Notes: generated from the letters alone by a model not told the origin. A stretch of 64,000 bases of DNA from Paenibacillus glacialis (GCF_001637205.1 NZ_LVJH01000007.1:493248-557247), one strand, 5' to 3'. Shown: positions 26,044-35,708, counted from the stretch's first letter. Numbers and translations are program-made.

Positions 26044-26730
26044 GTGAATGAGATTATTCTTTATGTTGCATATGACACTGAAACTGCGATTGCTATTGTT
26101 GCTGCATTAAAAGAAGCGAATTATGAAGTGATGAAGGTCAATAACAACGACGAGGCATTGAAATACGCCGAAATTCATGAAATAGACATGTTAATTTTAG
26201 ATGAAGGAAATGAAATGAATGACTATTCGGTAATACGCGAGATAAGGAAAAGTGGGAAATCTGTCGTTGTCATGATCTTATCCAATCGAATGAATGCAAA
26301 AGATGTAGTAGAGGCGTTCAATGCAGGGGCGAATGATTATATAACCAAGCCCGCTCAGATTGAAATTGTATTAGTACGTATTCATAACCTGTTTACTCTG
26401 GTGTCTGGAGAACGGAAAGGGAAGGCGTTGCCGATCACTATAGGGGAACTTACGATTGAACCTAAAAGCCGTAGGGTTATGCGTAATTCTCAGGAAATTC
26501 ATTTAACACATAAAGAGTACGAGTTATTGTTGTATTTAGCACGACATGTTAATGAAGTGTGTAGTAGAGAGGAAATTCTAAAACAAGTATGGAAATATGA
26601 TTACTCGTTAGGCACAAATGTGGTTGATGTATATGTACGCCATCTGAGAGTGAAGTTGGATAAAGGATTTCAACACAAAATGATTCATACTTCGCGGGGG
26701 GTAGGTTACTTATTAGAAGGTCCGAGATAA
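26044..26730 (+). CDS. Orphan OmpR-type response regulator with atypical receiver
   Basis: The 228-residue protein has a receiver domain and a winged-helix DNA-binding domain (LTHKEYELLLYLARH, VVDVYVRHLRVKLD, HTSRGVGYLL). The phosphoacceptor Asp53 (LILDEG), Ser80 and Lys102 are present. The acidic pair that binds Mg2+ (usually E/D-D after strand 1) is replaced by Ala9-Tyr10 in ILYVAYDTE. No histidine kinase is adjacent; both neighbours are unrelated. It starts at GTG 26044 with GGTGAGG upstream. Phosphorylation may be weak or absent, as in other atypical OmpR-family regulators. Confidence 0.85.
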   Translation: MNEIILYVAYDTETAIAIVAALKEANYEVMKVNNNDEALKYAEIHEIDMLILDEGNEMNDYSVIREIRKSGKSVVVMILSNRMNAKDVVEAFNAGANDYITKPAQIEIVLVRIHNLFTLVSGERKGKALPITIGELTIEPKSRRVMRNSQEIHLTHKEYELLLYLARHVNEVCSREEILKQVWKYDYSLGTNVVDVYVRHLRVKLDKGFQHKMIHTSRGVGYLLEGPR

Positions 26731-26813
26731 GAGGAACTAAAACAAATGAAGTGCTAGAAGTAGACGATTGTTTGTCATGAATTAGTTATAGAGTGATAAC
26801 CGATAATTGTTCG

Positions 26814-26846
26814 CAAAAAAACTGACAGTCGCTAGAACTGTCAGTT
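26814..26846 (-). terminator. Terminator of the NlpC/P60 gene
   Basis: A 10-bp stem AACTGACAGT (26820-26829) pairs with 26837-26846. Read on the minus strand it is followed by seven T residues. Confidence 0.85.
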
Positions 26847-26873
26847 TATATATGAAGTATGAATGTAAGAGGC

Positions 26874-27383
26874 CTATAGCACACGACGTGCTTTTACATA
26901 AGTTTTCTTCCAGTTACCTTTGTTAAGGTCTGAGATCACAACACCTGGTTTTCCGTAGGTATGAAGTATTTTCCCGTTACCGATATACGTAGCTACATGA
27001 GTGATATTCTTTCCATTCGATCTACTACCGCTAGAGAAGAATACGAGGTCTCCTTTTTTGAGATTAGCTTTAGAAACAGCAAATCCCATTTTGGATTGTG
27101 CTACAGATGTACGTGGTAATGTAACACCATATTTACCGTAGATTCGTTTCATAAGTGAAGAACAGTCGAAATTTCTAGTCGTCGTCGTTGCAGCACCGAA
27201 TTTATATGGAGTTCCCATAAATGTTTTCCCGTAGTTAACGATTTTTGTTGCTTTGGATGTTGTGGCGGTTGCGGTTGTTGCAGCTTCAGCAACTGGACTA
27301 GCAAATGTTATTGCAGAAGTTAGAGCAATAGTTGAGCAGATACCTATTACTGCAAATCTATGAGTCCATGTATGTTTAGTCAT
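26874..27383 (-). CDS. Secreted NlpC/P60 peptidoglycan hydrolase
   Basis: The 169-residue protein has a signal peptide (VIGICSTIALTSAITFASP, cleavage near AEAA), a short Ala/Thr spacer and one NlpC/P60 domain. The catalytic Cys is in FDCSS, the His in ITHVATYIG, and the third polar residue is the His of ILHTYG. No LysM or SH3 binding domain is present. It should cleave D-gamma-Glu-type bonds in wall peptides. GGAGGTAAT precedes the start on the minus strand. Confidence 0.9.
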   Translation of the reverse strand: MTKHTWTHRFAVIGICSTIALTSAITFASPVAEAATTATATTSKATKIVNYGKTFMGTPYKFGAATTTTRNFDCSSLMKRIYGKYGVTLPRTSVAQSKMGFAVSKANLKKGDLVFFSSGSRSNGKNITHVATYIGNGKILHTYGKPGVVISDLNKGNWKKTYVKARRVL

Positions 27384-27587
27384 GTTGTATTACCTCCGAT
27401 ATTTTCTTTGTAGTGGATATCGTAGTTGATATCTTGTTGGGCTCGAGACCAAGTATAACAGTTTTGTAACAGCCTAATATTTGGACATCCATTAAAAAAC
27501 ACTGCTACAGCAGTCGTTAGAGTTGCTTTATTAAAATTTGATTAAAAGTTACAAAATATTAAATTATTTATTTTTTGAAACTCAAAA

Positions 27588-27626
27588 TAAGCCAAGAACA
27601 CTTATGTTGCATAGGTTCTTGGCTTA
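27588..27626 (-). terminator. Terminator after thiamine pyrophosphokinase gene
   Basis: A perfect 12-bp stem TAAGCCAAGAAC (27588-27599) pairs with 27615-27626. On the minus strand TTTT follows. Confidence 0.8.
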
Positions 27627-27662
27627 ATCTATGAATATTATTTTATTACAAAACTGTAGTAT

Positions 27663-28304
27663 TTAATCTTTGCTTTGGATAACTAATAACAATCCACTTC
27701 CGATAGTTACGGTAGCTTTCTTTCCTATGAGACGGTTACTGATCCCTAGAGATTGTCCTAATTTTAAAGTTGCATTCTTTAGTGGATATTCAAAACCTTC
27801 TATAGTAACACCTGTCACTTCAGCAGTCATCGGTAAGAGGGACACATAGGTATAACCCAGATTGTTAACTTTAAGTGTGGAATCTGTTATCGCGATATAA
27901 TTGTTTTTGTCGAGTATCGTGAGTGAAGTATGGTGCTGTAGCGCTCTGTTTAGCATTTGTATATTAGCAAGGGTATGGTCAAGCCGAGAACCTGTTCCAC
28001 CAACAAGTAATATATGTGTAGGACTCTGTTTCAGAGCTATCTCAAATGCCAGTTCAGTATCCGTCAGATTCTTATCAATAGCATCGCAGTCCAACATCTC
28101 TCCACTAGATGAAGAAACGATTTGTTTCTCTTCTTCCGAGATTGAATCGAAATCACCAACGGATATATGCGGATGAACGTTATTTTGAATTAGAAATAAG
28201 GCGCCTTTATCGGCTCCTATAATGAAGTCATCTTTTTGGATTTGATCCAAGAACTCCGGATATAGGCTTCCACCTGAAAAAATGATTACGCGTGTATGTG
28301 TCAT
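27663..28304 (-). CDS. thiN: Thiamine pyrophosphokinase
   Basis: About 213 residues. Motifs are typical of bacterial ThiN: FIIGADKGALFL, ISVGDFDSIS, NLTDTELAFE and ILLVGGTGSRLDHTLANI. It transfers pyrophosphate from ATP to thiamine to make the cofactor. The frame opens at 28328, but GGAGG ten bases before ATG 28304 gives the start MTHTRVIIFSGG, which matches the family N-terminus. Its product is the cofactor of the pyruvate dehydrogenase encoded at 31 kb, though the genes are not co-transcribed. Confidence 0.88.
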   Translation of the reverse strand: MTHTRVIIFSGGSLYPEFLDQIQKDDFIIGADKGALFLIQNNVHPHISVGDFDSISEEEKQIVSSSSGEMLDCDAIDKNLTDTELAFEIALKQSPTHILLVGGTGSRLDHTLANIQMLNRALQHHTSLTILDKNNYIAITDSTLKVNNLGYTYVSLLPMTAEVTGVTIEGFEYPLKNATLKLGQSLGISNRLIGKKATVTIGSGLLLVIQSKD

Positions 28305-28380
28305 ATGTATATGTCCTCCAATGATCATTTTAATAGATAGATTTAACCAAAGACAAACCCTTAAGACCTAAGTCTATAGG

Positions 28381-28413
28381 ATGTTTGCGTGTAAACTATA
28401 GTTCATTCTATGT
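28381..28413 (-). repeat. Interspersed palindromic repeat, weak copy B
   Basis: The run GCGTGTAAACTATAGTTCAT and the following TCTATG resemble the reverse complement of the element at 29781-29827. The other arm is not preserved, so the match is weak. Confidence 0.3.
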
Positions 28414-28517
28414 AGATGAAGTTTAAAATCAAGTATAAATGAGAATTGATGGTTGCACAATTCATATAGTCATGTTTACAATGGTGACAGCATCATGATA
28501 GGAAAGAGGTCGCTCTA

Positions 28518-29150
28518 GTGGATATGCATATATTTGAGTGGTTCAGCATTATCGGAACAATTGCGTTTGCGATGTCAGGTGCTTTTGTCGCAATGGAAGA
28601 AGAGTATGATATCCTTGGAGTGATCGTCTTAGGGCTTGTCACTGCATTTGGTGGAGGAATTATACGAAATGTGTTAATTGGTGTTCCTGTGACCTCATTG
28701 TGGAGTCAGGGATTGCTGATTCGTCTGGCGCTTATTTCTGTCGTGATCGCTTTTATACTACCTCTGAAATGGATTAAGCACTGGAAGAAAACAGAAGCGT
28801 TATTCGACGCTATTGGATTGTCTGCCTTTGCGATACAAGGAGCAATCTATGCAACGGAAATGAATCATCCCTTAAGTGCAGTTCTCGTGGCTGCTGTTTT
28901 AACTGGGATCGGAGGGGGAATCATACGAGATATACTTGCGGGTCGTAAACCACTTGTATTACGTGATGAGATCTATGCTGTATGGGCGATGCTTGCAGGT
29001 GCGGCGATTGGACTGAATTGGTTACACAATTCGTGGCAGTTGCTAACATTGTTCGTGTGTGTCGTTGTATTTAGAATGTTGTCTGTCTTCTATAAGTGGA
29101 GACTGCCAAGACGTTCTATTAATAATTCTACATCAAGACTTAGCGGATAA
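28518..29150 (+). CDS. TRIC/UPF0126-family membrane channel
   Basis: The 210-residue protein has six to seven hydrophobic helices in two repeated halves. The family signature occurs twice: GLVTAFGGGIIRNVLIG and AVLTGIGGGIIRDILAG. Bacterial TRIC-family proteins form trimeric cation channels, and some members (YadS/YicG) are linked to glycine or cation movement. A stretch GAAAGAGG precedes GTG 28518; ATG 28524 is an alternative. Confidence 0.88.
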   Translation: MDMHIFEWFSIIGTIAFAMSGAFVAMEEEYDILGVIVLGLVTAFGGGIIRNVLIGVPVTSLWSQGLLIRLALISVVIAFILPLKWIKHWKKTEALFDAIGLSAFAIQGAIYATEMNHPLSAVLVAAVLTGIGGGIIRDILAGRKPLVLRDEIYAVWAMLAGAAIGLNWLHNSWQLLTLFVCVVVFRMLSVFYKWRLPRRSINNSTSRLSG

Positions 29151-29195
29151 GTGGATCCGTATACTAACGAGTTATATTTGAAAGGATGAAGCACA

Positions 29196-29660
29196 TTGAT
29201 TAAAGTTCTGTTTGTTTGTCTCGGTAACATCTGTAGATCTCCCATGGCTGAAGCTGTATTACGGGACAAGATTAATAAACAGGGACTAGAGCAACAGATT
29301 ACAGTCGATTCAGCAGGTACAGGAGATTGGCATATTGGTCATCCTCCGCATGAAGGAACGAGAAAAATGTTGGATACGCATGTGATTAGTTATGAAGGAA
29401 TGGCAGCTAGACAAGTGTTAAGTGAAGATTTCAGCGCTTTTGACTACATAATCTGTATGGATGAATCTAACCTGACGAATCTTAGAAAGCTTGAGGGAGG
29501 AATTGAGGCGGTCATCATTCAGTTTATGGATTTATTACCTGAAGAGACGTTACGTGAAGTTCCAGATCCATATTTTACAGGAAACTTTGAAGAGGTATAT
29601 GAATTAATGGACGCTGGATGTGACGTATTACTGAGTAAAATTGTGAAAGAAAAGCTATAA
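29196..29660 (+). CDS. Low-molecular-weight protein tyrosine/arginine phosphatase
   Basis: The 154-residue protein has the N-terminal P-loop FVCLGNICRSPMAEA (C-x5-R-S) and the general-acid DPYF motif (VPDPYFTGNFEEVYEL). It starts at TTG 29196 after GAAAGGATG. In Firmicutes such enzymes act on phosphotyrosine (YwlE-type ones on phosphoarginine). The T/I residue after the Cys-loop glycine that separates the two is not decisive here (LGNICR), so the substrate is left open. A terminator follows closely. Confidence 0.9.
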   Translation: MIKVLFVCLGNICRSPMAEAVLRDKINKQGLEQQITVDSAGTGDWHIGHPPHEGTRKMLDTHVISYEGMAARQVLSEDFSAFDYIICMDESNLTNLRKLEGGIEAVIIQFMDLLPEETLREVPDPYFTGNFEEVYELMDAGCDVLLSKIVKEKL

Positions 29661-29667
29661 TGATAAC

Positions 29668-29695
29668 AAAAGGGCATGAACAAACATGCCTTTTT
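29668..29695 (+). terminator. Terminator after the phosphatase gene
   Basis: GGCATG (29673-29678) pairs with CATGCC (29685-29690), extended by AAA/TTT, then TTTTT. Confidence 0.8.
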
Positions 29696-29780
29696 GCAAG
29701 AACTGCTGTGAAAGCGCAGTCAATGTGGGGCGAAAAAATAAATCCTTACCTCATCAAAGCACTAGTGGGTAGGATTTAAT

Positions 29781-29827
29781 GATATAGATTGAACTAAAGT
29801 TTGCGCTCACCAGTTCAATCTATATAG
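29781..29827 (+). repeat. Interspersed palindromic repeat, copy C (intact)
   Basis: A perfect 14-bp inverted repeat ATATAGATTGAACT (29782-29795) and AGTTCAATCTATAT (29812-29825) flanks AAAGTTTGCGCTCACC. There is no T-run on either side, so it is not a simple terminator. The same core recurs at 57712-57806. It lies just after the 3' end of the minus-strand esterase gene and next to another inverted repeat (about 29739-29778). Confidence 0.75.
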
Positions 29828-29838
29828 GTGTCAACATC

Positions 29839-30570
29839 TTATTCTTCAAAAAAATACAAAAGTGCGTTTGGTAATTCTTTTTGCCAGAAACCCCAAAGGT
29901 GATGACCATCTTTCTCTTCATAATGGACTTCTGCTCCACGTGCTTCTAGCAAGCTCTTTGTGTCTCTGTTCAGTTGAACAAAATCATACGTACCCGTATC
30001 TGTTGTGAACTCGTTCTCTTGAAGACCAACAATCATGAAGATGTTTAACCAAGATAGGTCCGTTTCGGAAGCAATGAGTTGTTGAGAGGCTTCATAATAT
30101 GCACCGGACAAGCTAAGTACTCGCGTGAACAAATGTGGATATTGTAGAGCGATATGAAGAGATACGCTCCCACCAAGTGAGTCGCCAGCAATCAAAGTTT
30201 CGGTGGTCTCCGTGCGTACGGGATATTTCTGTTGCACATAGGGGATAATTTCTTCAGCAAAGCATTTTACGTAAGCTTCAAATCTGCTGCCGAAAGGTGC
30301 ATATTCTGCTGTGCGAACGGTAGTGTCGACTTCGACTCCTACTATAATAAAAGGTTCAGCACCTTCATCAAGAATCAGACGATTAGCAATTGTTGCAATT
30401 CGGCCAAAGTTGAAAAATTCTTCTCCATCTTGGCAATATACAACAGGATAGCTTAGGATTTCATTATATCCAGGAGGTAAATAGATACGGAGATTACGAG
30501 TTTCTGCAAGGTATTTGCTGTCCATTTCTTCTTTTATAATGGTCCGTTTTAAGTAACGTGAATCAGTCAT
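29839..30570 (-). CDS. Alpha/beta-hydrolase, enterochelin-esterase-like
   Basis: The 243-residue protein carries the nucleophile elbow LIAGDSLGGSVSLH and a catalytic His in KDGHHLWGFWQ; the N-terminal pattern RIYLPPGY is typical of the esterase D/enterochelin esterase (Fes/YuiI) group. There is no signal peptide, so it is cytoplasmic. AAAGGTGA precedes the start on the minus strand. It may hydrolyse a siderophore or another ester; no siderophore genes are nearby. Confidence 0.8.
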   Translation of the reverse strand: MTDSRYLKRTIIKEEMDSKYLAETRNLRIYLPPGYNEILSYPVVYCQDGEEFFNFGRIATIANRLILDEGAEPFIIVGVEVDTTVRTAEYAPFGSRFEAYVKCFAEEIIPYVQQKYPVRTETTETLIAGDSLGGSVSLHIALQYPHLFTRVLSLSGAYYEASQQLIASETDLSWLNIFMIVGLQENEFTTDTGTYDFVQLNRDTKSLLEARGAEVHYEEKDGHHLWGFWQKELPNALLYFFEE

Positions 30571-30742
30571 GTATGGTCACCTTTTTCTTTCGTTGATTTT
30601 TGCAATGAACACATCGATAAGCTAAGATACTATTGTGATAAATTTAATAGCTGGTTTATTAAATGTATTATCTGTTATACCAATTATTGCGATCTGTTAT
30701 ACATACAAAGATCAAAACTATTGAATTAAATAGGATTAACCT

Positions 30743-30772
30743 TTGACTAATTGTATGGAACAGGTGTATAAT
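30743..30772 (+). promoter_or_regulatory. Sigma-A-type promoter of the pdh operon
   Basis: TTGACT (30743-30748) and a perfect TATAAT (30767-30772) are 18 bases apart. The first start codon is 53 bases downstream of the -10 box. Two copies of ATCTGTTATAC lie upstream (30668-30705). Confidence 0.7.
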
Positions 30773-30825
30773 AATATTATAACAGGTGCACATGATAATC
30801 AAATTTTTTTGTTGAGGTGAAGATA

Positions 30826-31893
30826 ATGAGTAAGGTTCCTTATGAAGTGTATACAGAGGAAGTAGAAGCACTATCCGTTTTGTCTCCAGATGGTGAAATC
30901 GTTAATGAAGATATGATGCCAAAGCTTACTGATGATCAATTGAAAGAAATTATGTATCGTATGGTATTTACTCGTACTTGGGATGACCGTGCAGTTAACT
31001 TAGGTCGTCAAGGACGTCTTGGTTTTTATGCTCCTGTGTCTGGCCAAGAAGCAACAATGATTGGGAGCGAGTACGCTCTTCAGAAAGAAGATTTTGTATG
31101 TCCTGGATATCGTGACATTCCGCAGCTAGTATGGCACGGACTTCCACTTTATCAAGCATTCTTATATTCACGTGGTCACCAACATGGAGGTCAAATTCCA
31201 GCAGGTGTAAACGTATTGATGCCACAAATTATTATTGGTGCTCAAATTCTACATGCAATGGGTATTGCAATGGGATTCAAGCTTAAAAAACAAAAACAAG
31301 TAGCAATCACATATACAGGTGACGGTGGTTCGTCTGAAGGCGACTTCTATGAAGGTCTTAACTATGCAGGCGTATACAAACTTCCGGTCATTTTCTTTGT
31401 TCAAAACAATGGTTATGCAATCACTACACCATTCTCCAAACAAACAGCTGCCCTTTCTATTGCTCACAAAGCAGTAGCGGCGGGTATCAGAGGTATTAAA
31501 GTTGACGGTATGGACGTATTCGCTGTCATTAGTGCTGTTCAAGAAGCTGCAGAACGTGGTCGTAATGGCGAAGGTGCAACATTGATCGAAGCTGTAACAT
31601 ATCGTTTCCGTCCACACTCCTTGTCTGATGATGCTAGTAAGTATCGTACGAAAGAAGAAGAAGTGGAATGGAGTGCGAAGGATCCGATTGCACGTCTTGC
31701 TAAGTATCTAGAGAAAAAAGGTCTTTGGACTGAAGAAGATACAGCTCGTGTAAGAGAAGAAGCTAAGGCTGAAGTGAACGAACAAATCAAAAAAGCGGAA
31801 AAAACAGAAAAAATGACAGTATCCGGTTTGATTGACAGTATGTTCGAGAACACACCGAAATATTTGGAAGAACAAAAAGCTGATTTCGAATAA
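30826..31893 (+). CDS. pdhA: Pyruvate dehydrogenase E1 alpha subunit
   Basis: The 355-residue protein has the thiamine-diphosphate motif ITYTGDGGSSEGDFYEGLN through FVQNNGYAI, and the phosphorylation-loop-like region RFRPHSLSDD. With PdhB it decarboxylates pyruvate and transfers the acetyl group to lipoyl-E2. GAGGTGAAG just upstream places the start at ATG 30826 rather than at GTG 30817. First gene of pdhABCD. Confidence 0.95.
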   Translation: MSKVPYEVYTEEVEALSVLSPDGEIVNEDMMPKLTDDQLKEIMYRMVFTRTWDDRAVNLGRQGRLGFYAPVSGQEATMIGSEYALQKEDFVCPGYRDIPQLVWHGLPLYQAFLYSRGHQHGGQIPAGVNVLMPQIIIGAQILHAMGIAMGFKLKKQKQVAITYTGDGGSSEGDFYEGLNYAGVYKLPVIFFVQNNGYAITTPFSKQTAALSIAHKAVAAGIRGIKVDGMDVFAVISAVQEAAERGRNGEGATLIEAVTYRFRPHSLSDDASKYRTKEEEVEWSAKDPIARLAKYLEKKGLWTEEDTARVREEAKAEVNEQIKKAEKTEKMTVSGLIDSMFENTPKYLEEQKADFE

Positions 31894-31954
31894 AGATAAC
31901 GAAAACATATAAATAACCAACGTGACTGTGAATGTTTAAGGAGGATATGAAGCA

Positions 31955-32932
31955 ATGGCTCAAATGAATATGAAAGAAGCAATTCGTGATGCAATGCGCG
32001 TAGAATTAGAGCGTGATCCTAACGTCTTGATCTTCGGAGAAGATGTAGGGAATGTAGGTGGGGTTTTCCGCGTAACAGAAGGTTTGCAGAAGGCTTTCGG
32101 AGAAGATCGTGTATTTGATACACCACTAGCAGAATCTGCAATCGGTGGATTGGCTGTAGGACTTGGTATCCAAGGATTCCGTCCAATTGCTGAAATTCAA
32201 TTCGTTGGATTTATCTTCGAAGCAATGGATCAAATGTTAATTCAAGCTGCACGTATGCGTTACCGTTCAGGTGGACGTTACAATTCTCCAATCGTATTCC
32301 GTACACCATTTGGTGGTGGCGTTAAGGCGGCTGAACTTCATACAGATTCCTTGGAAGGTTTGATTACTCAAACTCCGGGTATTAAAGTAGTAGTTCCTTC
32401 TAACCCTTATGATGCAAAAGGACTTTTGATCTCTGCAATTCGCGATAACGATCCAGTATTCTTTATGGAGCATTTGAATCTTTATCATGCATTCCGTGCA
32501 GAAGTTCCAGAAGGTGAATACACGATTGAACTTGGTAAAGCTAATATCGTTCGTGAAGGTTCTGACGTAACAATCATTTCTTATGGAATGACTGTTCATA
32601 CAGCTACGAAAGCAGCTGATGAGTTAGAGAAATCAGGAATTAAAGCAGAAATTATTGACTTACGTACATTAAATCCACTTGATATAGACACGATTGTAAC
32701 ATCCATTAAGAAAACAAATCGTGCAATTGTAGTACAGGAAGCACAAAAGAGCGCAGGTATTGCAGCTGAAGTTATTGCTCAAATCAACGAAAAAGCTATT
32801 CTGCACTTGGAAGCTCCAGTTCTTCGCGTTGCGGGTCCGGACACTATTTATCCGTTTGCACAAATCGAAGATTCATGGCTCCCAACACCAGCTCGTATCA
32901 TTAAAGCTGTTAACACAGTGATGGAATACTAA
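31955..32932 (+). CDS. pdhB: Pyruvate dehydrogenase E1 beta subunit
   Basis: The 325-residue protein shows family blocks [50 protein letters not shown] and [10 protein letters not shown]. It forms the E1 heterotetramer with PdhA and supplies the glutamate that activates thiamine diphosphate. AAGGAGG lies just before ATG 31955, and 61 bases separate it from pdhA. Confidence 0.95.
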   Translation: MAQMNMKEAIRDAMRVELERDPNVLIFGEDVGNVGGVFRVTEGLQKAFGEDRVFDTPLAESAIGGLAVGLGIQGFRPIAEIQFVGFIFEAMDQMLIQAARMRYRSGGRYNSPIVFRTPFGGGVKAAELHTDSLEGLITQTPGIKVVVPSNPYDAKGLLISAIRDNDPVFFMEHLNLYHAFRAEVPEGEYTIELGKANIVREGSDVTIISYGMTVHTATKAADELEKSGIKAEIIDLRTLNPLDIDTIVTSIKKTNRAIVVQEAQKSAGIAAEVIAQINEKAILHLEAPVLRVAGPDTIYPFAQIEDSWLPTPARIIKAVNTVMEY

Positions 32933-32966
32933 CAGCTTGCAGTCATTAATAAGGAGGTAAATTAAA

Positions 32967-34262
32967 TTGGCTAAATTTGAATACCGTTTTCCAGAGTTAG
33001 GCGAAGGTTTACACGAAGGTGAAATCATCAAGATGCATATCAAAGTTGGTGACAAAGTTACTGACGATTCTATCGTAATGGAAGTACAGAATGACAAAGC
33101 AGTGATTGAAGTTCCATGCCCAGTGGATGGTACAGTATTAGAAGTACTAACCAAAGACGGACAAGTATGTCGCGTAGGTGACGTTGTAGCTGTTATTGAT
33201 GCTGAAGGTGACGTTCCTGAGCAAGATGCTCCAGCTGAAGATCATTCTAAGCAAGAAGCAGATGTAGCGAAAGGTAGCGCTGACACGACTTCTTCACCAG
33301 CTAATGCTGAAGTTGTTGCTCCAGCAGCTCCAAACAAAGATGTACTTGCAACACCTAGCGTGCGTAAATTTGCTCGTGAGCAAGGTATTGATATCTCTAC
33401 CGTAACTGGTTCCGGTAATAACGGTAAAGTTACGAAGGAAGATGTTGAATCCTTTAAGAATGGTGGTCAAGCAACTTCTGCACCAGTAGCAGCAGCTTCA
33501 ACTACAACTGAAGAAGCTCCTAAGGCTGCTTCAACTGCAACAACTTCGGTTAGTGCAGCAGGCGAAGAAGAACGTGTACCATTCAAGGGTATCCGTAAAA
33601 TGATCTCTAACGCTATGGTTAAATCGGCTTACACTGCTCCACACGTTACAATCATGGATGAAGTAGATGTAACTGACTTGGTGGATTTCCGTACACGTAT
33701 GAAACCAATCGCTGAGAAAAAAGGAATCAAAGTTACTTATCTTCCATTTATCGTGAAAGCACTTGTTGCGGCTTGCCGTCAATTCCCTGCTCTTAATGCG
33801 ATGATTGATGAAGAAAGCAACGAGATTGTATACAAGAAATACTACAATATCGGTATTGCTACAGATACAGATAATGGCTTGATCGTACCAGTTATCAAAG
33901 ATGCTGATCGTAAGAGCATCTGGATGGTTGCTGATTCAATCAAAGACCTAGCGGTTCGTGGACGTGATGGTAAATTGTCCCCTAACGAAATGAAGGGTAG
34001 TACAATTTCAATCTCTAACATCGGTTCTGCTGGCGGTATGTTCTTTACTCCAATCATCAACTTCCCTGAAGTTGCAATCTTGGGTACAGGTCGTATCTCT
34101 GAAAAAGCTGTAGTTAAGAATGGTGAGATTGTTATTGCACCAGTTATGGCATTGTCTCTAAGCTTTGACCACCGTATTATCGATGGCGCAACTGCACAAA
34201 ACTTTATGAACTACATTAAAATGCTGCTCAATAATCCTGAGCTTCTAGTTATGGAGGTTTAA
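32967..34262 (+). CDS. pdhC: Pyruvate dehydrogenase E2, dihydrolipoamide acetyltransferase
   Basis: The 431-residue protein has one N-terminal lipoyl domain (about 1-80; lipoylated Lys in EVQNDKAVIEV), an Ala/Pro/Thr-rich linker, a peripheral subunit-binding domain (ATPSVRKFAREQGIDISTV), a second flexible linker and the catalytic domain with the HxxxDG motif (FDHRIIDGA). It forms the core of the complex. TTG start with AAGGAGG; 35 bases after pdhB. Confidence 0.95.
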   Translation: MAKFEYRFPELGEGLHEGEIIKMHIKVGDKVTDDSIVMEVQNDKAVIEVPCPVDGTVLEVLTKDGQVCRVGDVVAVIDAEGDVPEQDAPAEDHSKQEADVAKGSADTTSSPANAEVVAPAAPNKDVLATPSVRKFAREQGIDISTVTGSGNNGKVTKEDVESFKNGGQATSAPVAAASTTTEEAPKAASTATTSVSAAGEEERVPFKGIRKMISNAMVKSAYTAPHVTIMDEVDVTDLVDFRTRMKPIAEKKGIKVTYLPFIVKALVAACRQFPALNAMIDEESNEIVYKKYYNIGIATDTDNGLIVPVIKDADRKSIWMVADSIKDLAVRGRDGKLSPNEMKGSTISISNIGSAGGMFFTPIINFPEVAILGTGRISEKAVVKNGEIVIAPVMALSLSFDHRIIDGATAQNFMNYIKMLLNNPELLVMEV

Positions 34263-34264
34263 TC

Positions 34265-35686
34265 ATGGTAGTTGGAGACGCTTCTCTTGATATCGATACG
34301 TTAGTCATTGGTGCAGGTCCTGGTGGTTATGTGGCAGCAATTCGTGCTGCTCAACTAGGCCAAAAAGTATTAATCGTAGATAAATCCGAAGTTGGTGGCG
34401 TATGCCTTAACCGCGGATGTATTCCTTCCAAAGCTTTGATTGCTGCTGCTCATCATTATGAGTCTGCACAACATGGTGCTGCATTTGGGGTAAGTGCAGA
34501 GAACGTGAAAGTGGATTTCGGTAAAACACAAGAATTCAAAAACAGTGTTGTTAAGAAATTAACTGGTGGCGTTGCTGGATTACTTAAAGGTAACAAAGTG
34601 GAAGTATTCAATGGTGAATGTATGTTCATCAATGAGAACGAAGCTCGTTGCTTTAATGATCACGAATCACCTCGTTACCGTTTCAAGAACTGTATTATTG
34701 CTACAGGTTCTCGTCCAATCGAACTTAAACCATTCCCATTTGGTGGTCGTATTATGTCTTCAACTGAAGCATTGGATCTTCCTGAAATTCCGAAGAGCCT
34801 AATTGTTATCGGTGGTGGATATATCGGTGCTGAACTTGGTCAAATGTTCTCGAAATTCGGAACAAAAGTAACAATCGTTGAAGGTTTGGAATCCGTACTT
34901 AACGGTTTCGATCCAGATATGACTAAACTTGTTGTGAAGAACATGACGAAAACAGGTATTGAAATTATCACTAATGCTAAAGCTGAAAGTGCTACACAAA
35001 CAGATAAAGACGTTACTGTGAAATATTCTGTAGGTGGAGAGTCCAAAGAAGTAACTGCAGAATACTTGCTTGTTACAGTTGGTCGTCGTCCGAATACAGA
35101 TGGTGAACTTGGTCTTGATCTTGTAGGTATCGAAATGGACGAACGTGGATTAGTGAAAGTTGACCATCAAGGTCGCACGAACTTCCCACATATCTTCGCT
35201 ATCGGTGATATCGTTGCAGGTCCTGCTCTTGCTCATAAAGCTTCATATGAAGCTAAAGTAGCAGCTGAAGCTATCTCTGGTCATGCATCTGTAGTTGACT
35301 ACAAGTGTATCCCAGCAGTAGCGTTCACAGATCCTGAATGTGCAAGCGTTGGTTATACAGAGAAAGAAGCGAAGGATAAAGGTTATGAAGTTGTAGTAGC
35401 TAAATTCCCATTTGCTGGTAACGGTCGCGCATTGTCTCTAAATAGCCCTGACGGCTTCGTGAAGTTGATCTCTGAAAAAGGTACTGACCTTGTTCTAGGA
35501 TGCCACATTGCAGGTCTTGAAGCTTCCAACTTGATCGCTGAACTTGGTTTGGCTATCGAAATGGGTGCAACGCTTGAAGATATCGCTTTGACAATTCATG
35601 CTCACCCAACATTGGGTGAAATCGTGATGGAAGGTGCCGAGCTTGCTCTTGGTAACCCAATCCACATGATGGCTCCACGCAAATAA
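34265..35686 (+). CDS. pdhD: Dihydrolipoamide dehydrogenase (E3)
   Basis: The 473-residue flavoprotein has the FAD site VIGAGPGGYVAAIRAAQLG, the redox disulfide GGVCLNRGCIPSKAL, the NAD site VIGGGYIGAELGQMF, the second FAD motif HIFAIGDIV and the dimer-interface HAHPTLGE. It reoxidises the lipoyl groups of E2. It starts two bases after the pdhC stop (ATG 34265). Confidence 0.95.
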   Translation: MVVGDASLDIDTLVIGAGPGGYVAAIRAAQLGQKVLIVDKSEVGGVCLNRGCIPSKALIAAAHHYESAQHGAAFGVSAENVKVDFGKTQEFKNSVVKKLTGGVAGLLKGNKVEVFNGECMFINENEARCFNDHESPRYRFKNCIIATGSRPIELKPFPFGGRIMSSTEALDLPEIPKSLIVIGGGYIGAELGQMFSKFGTKVTIVEGLESVLNGFDPDMTKLVVKNMTKTGIEIITNAKAESATQTDKDVTVKYSVGGESKEVTAEYLLVTVGRRPNTDGELGLDLVGIEMDERGLVKVDHQGRTNFPHIFAIGDIVAGPALAHKASYEAKVAAEAISGHASVVDYKCIPAVAFTDPECASVGYTEKEAKDKGYEVVVAKFPFAGNGRALSLNSPDGFVKLISEKGTDLVLGCHIAGLEASNLIAELGLAIEMGATLEDIALTIHAHPTLGEIVMEGAELALGNPIHMMAPRK

Positions 35687-35708
35687 GAAATAGTAACTTA
35701 TATATATA

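Noticed and set aside
29781..29827. Palindrome as the terminator of the esterase gene
   Set aside because: No T-run follows on the minus strand, and the same core occurs in other positions unrelated to gene ends.
31539..31994. Long minus-strand frames inside pdhA, pdhC and topB
   Set aside because: They are antisense shadows of well-supported genes, with biased composition produced by the sense codons.
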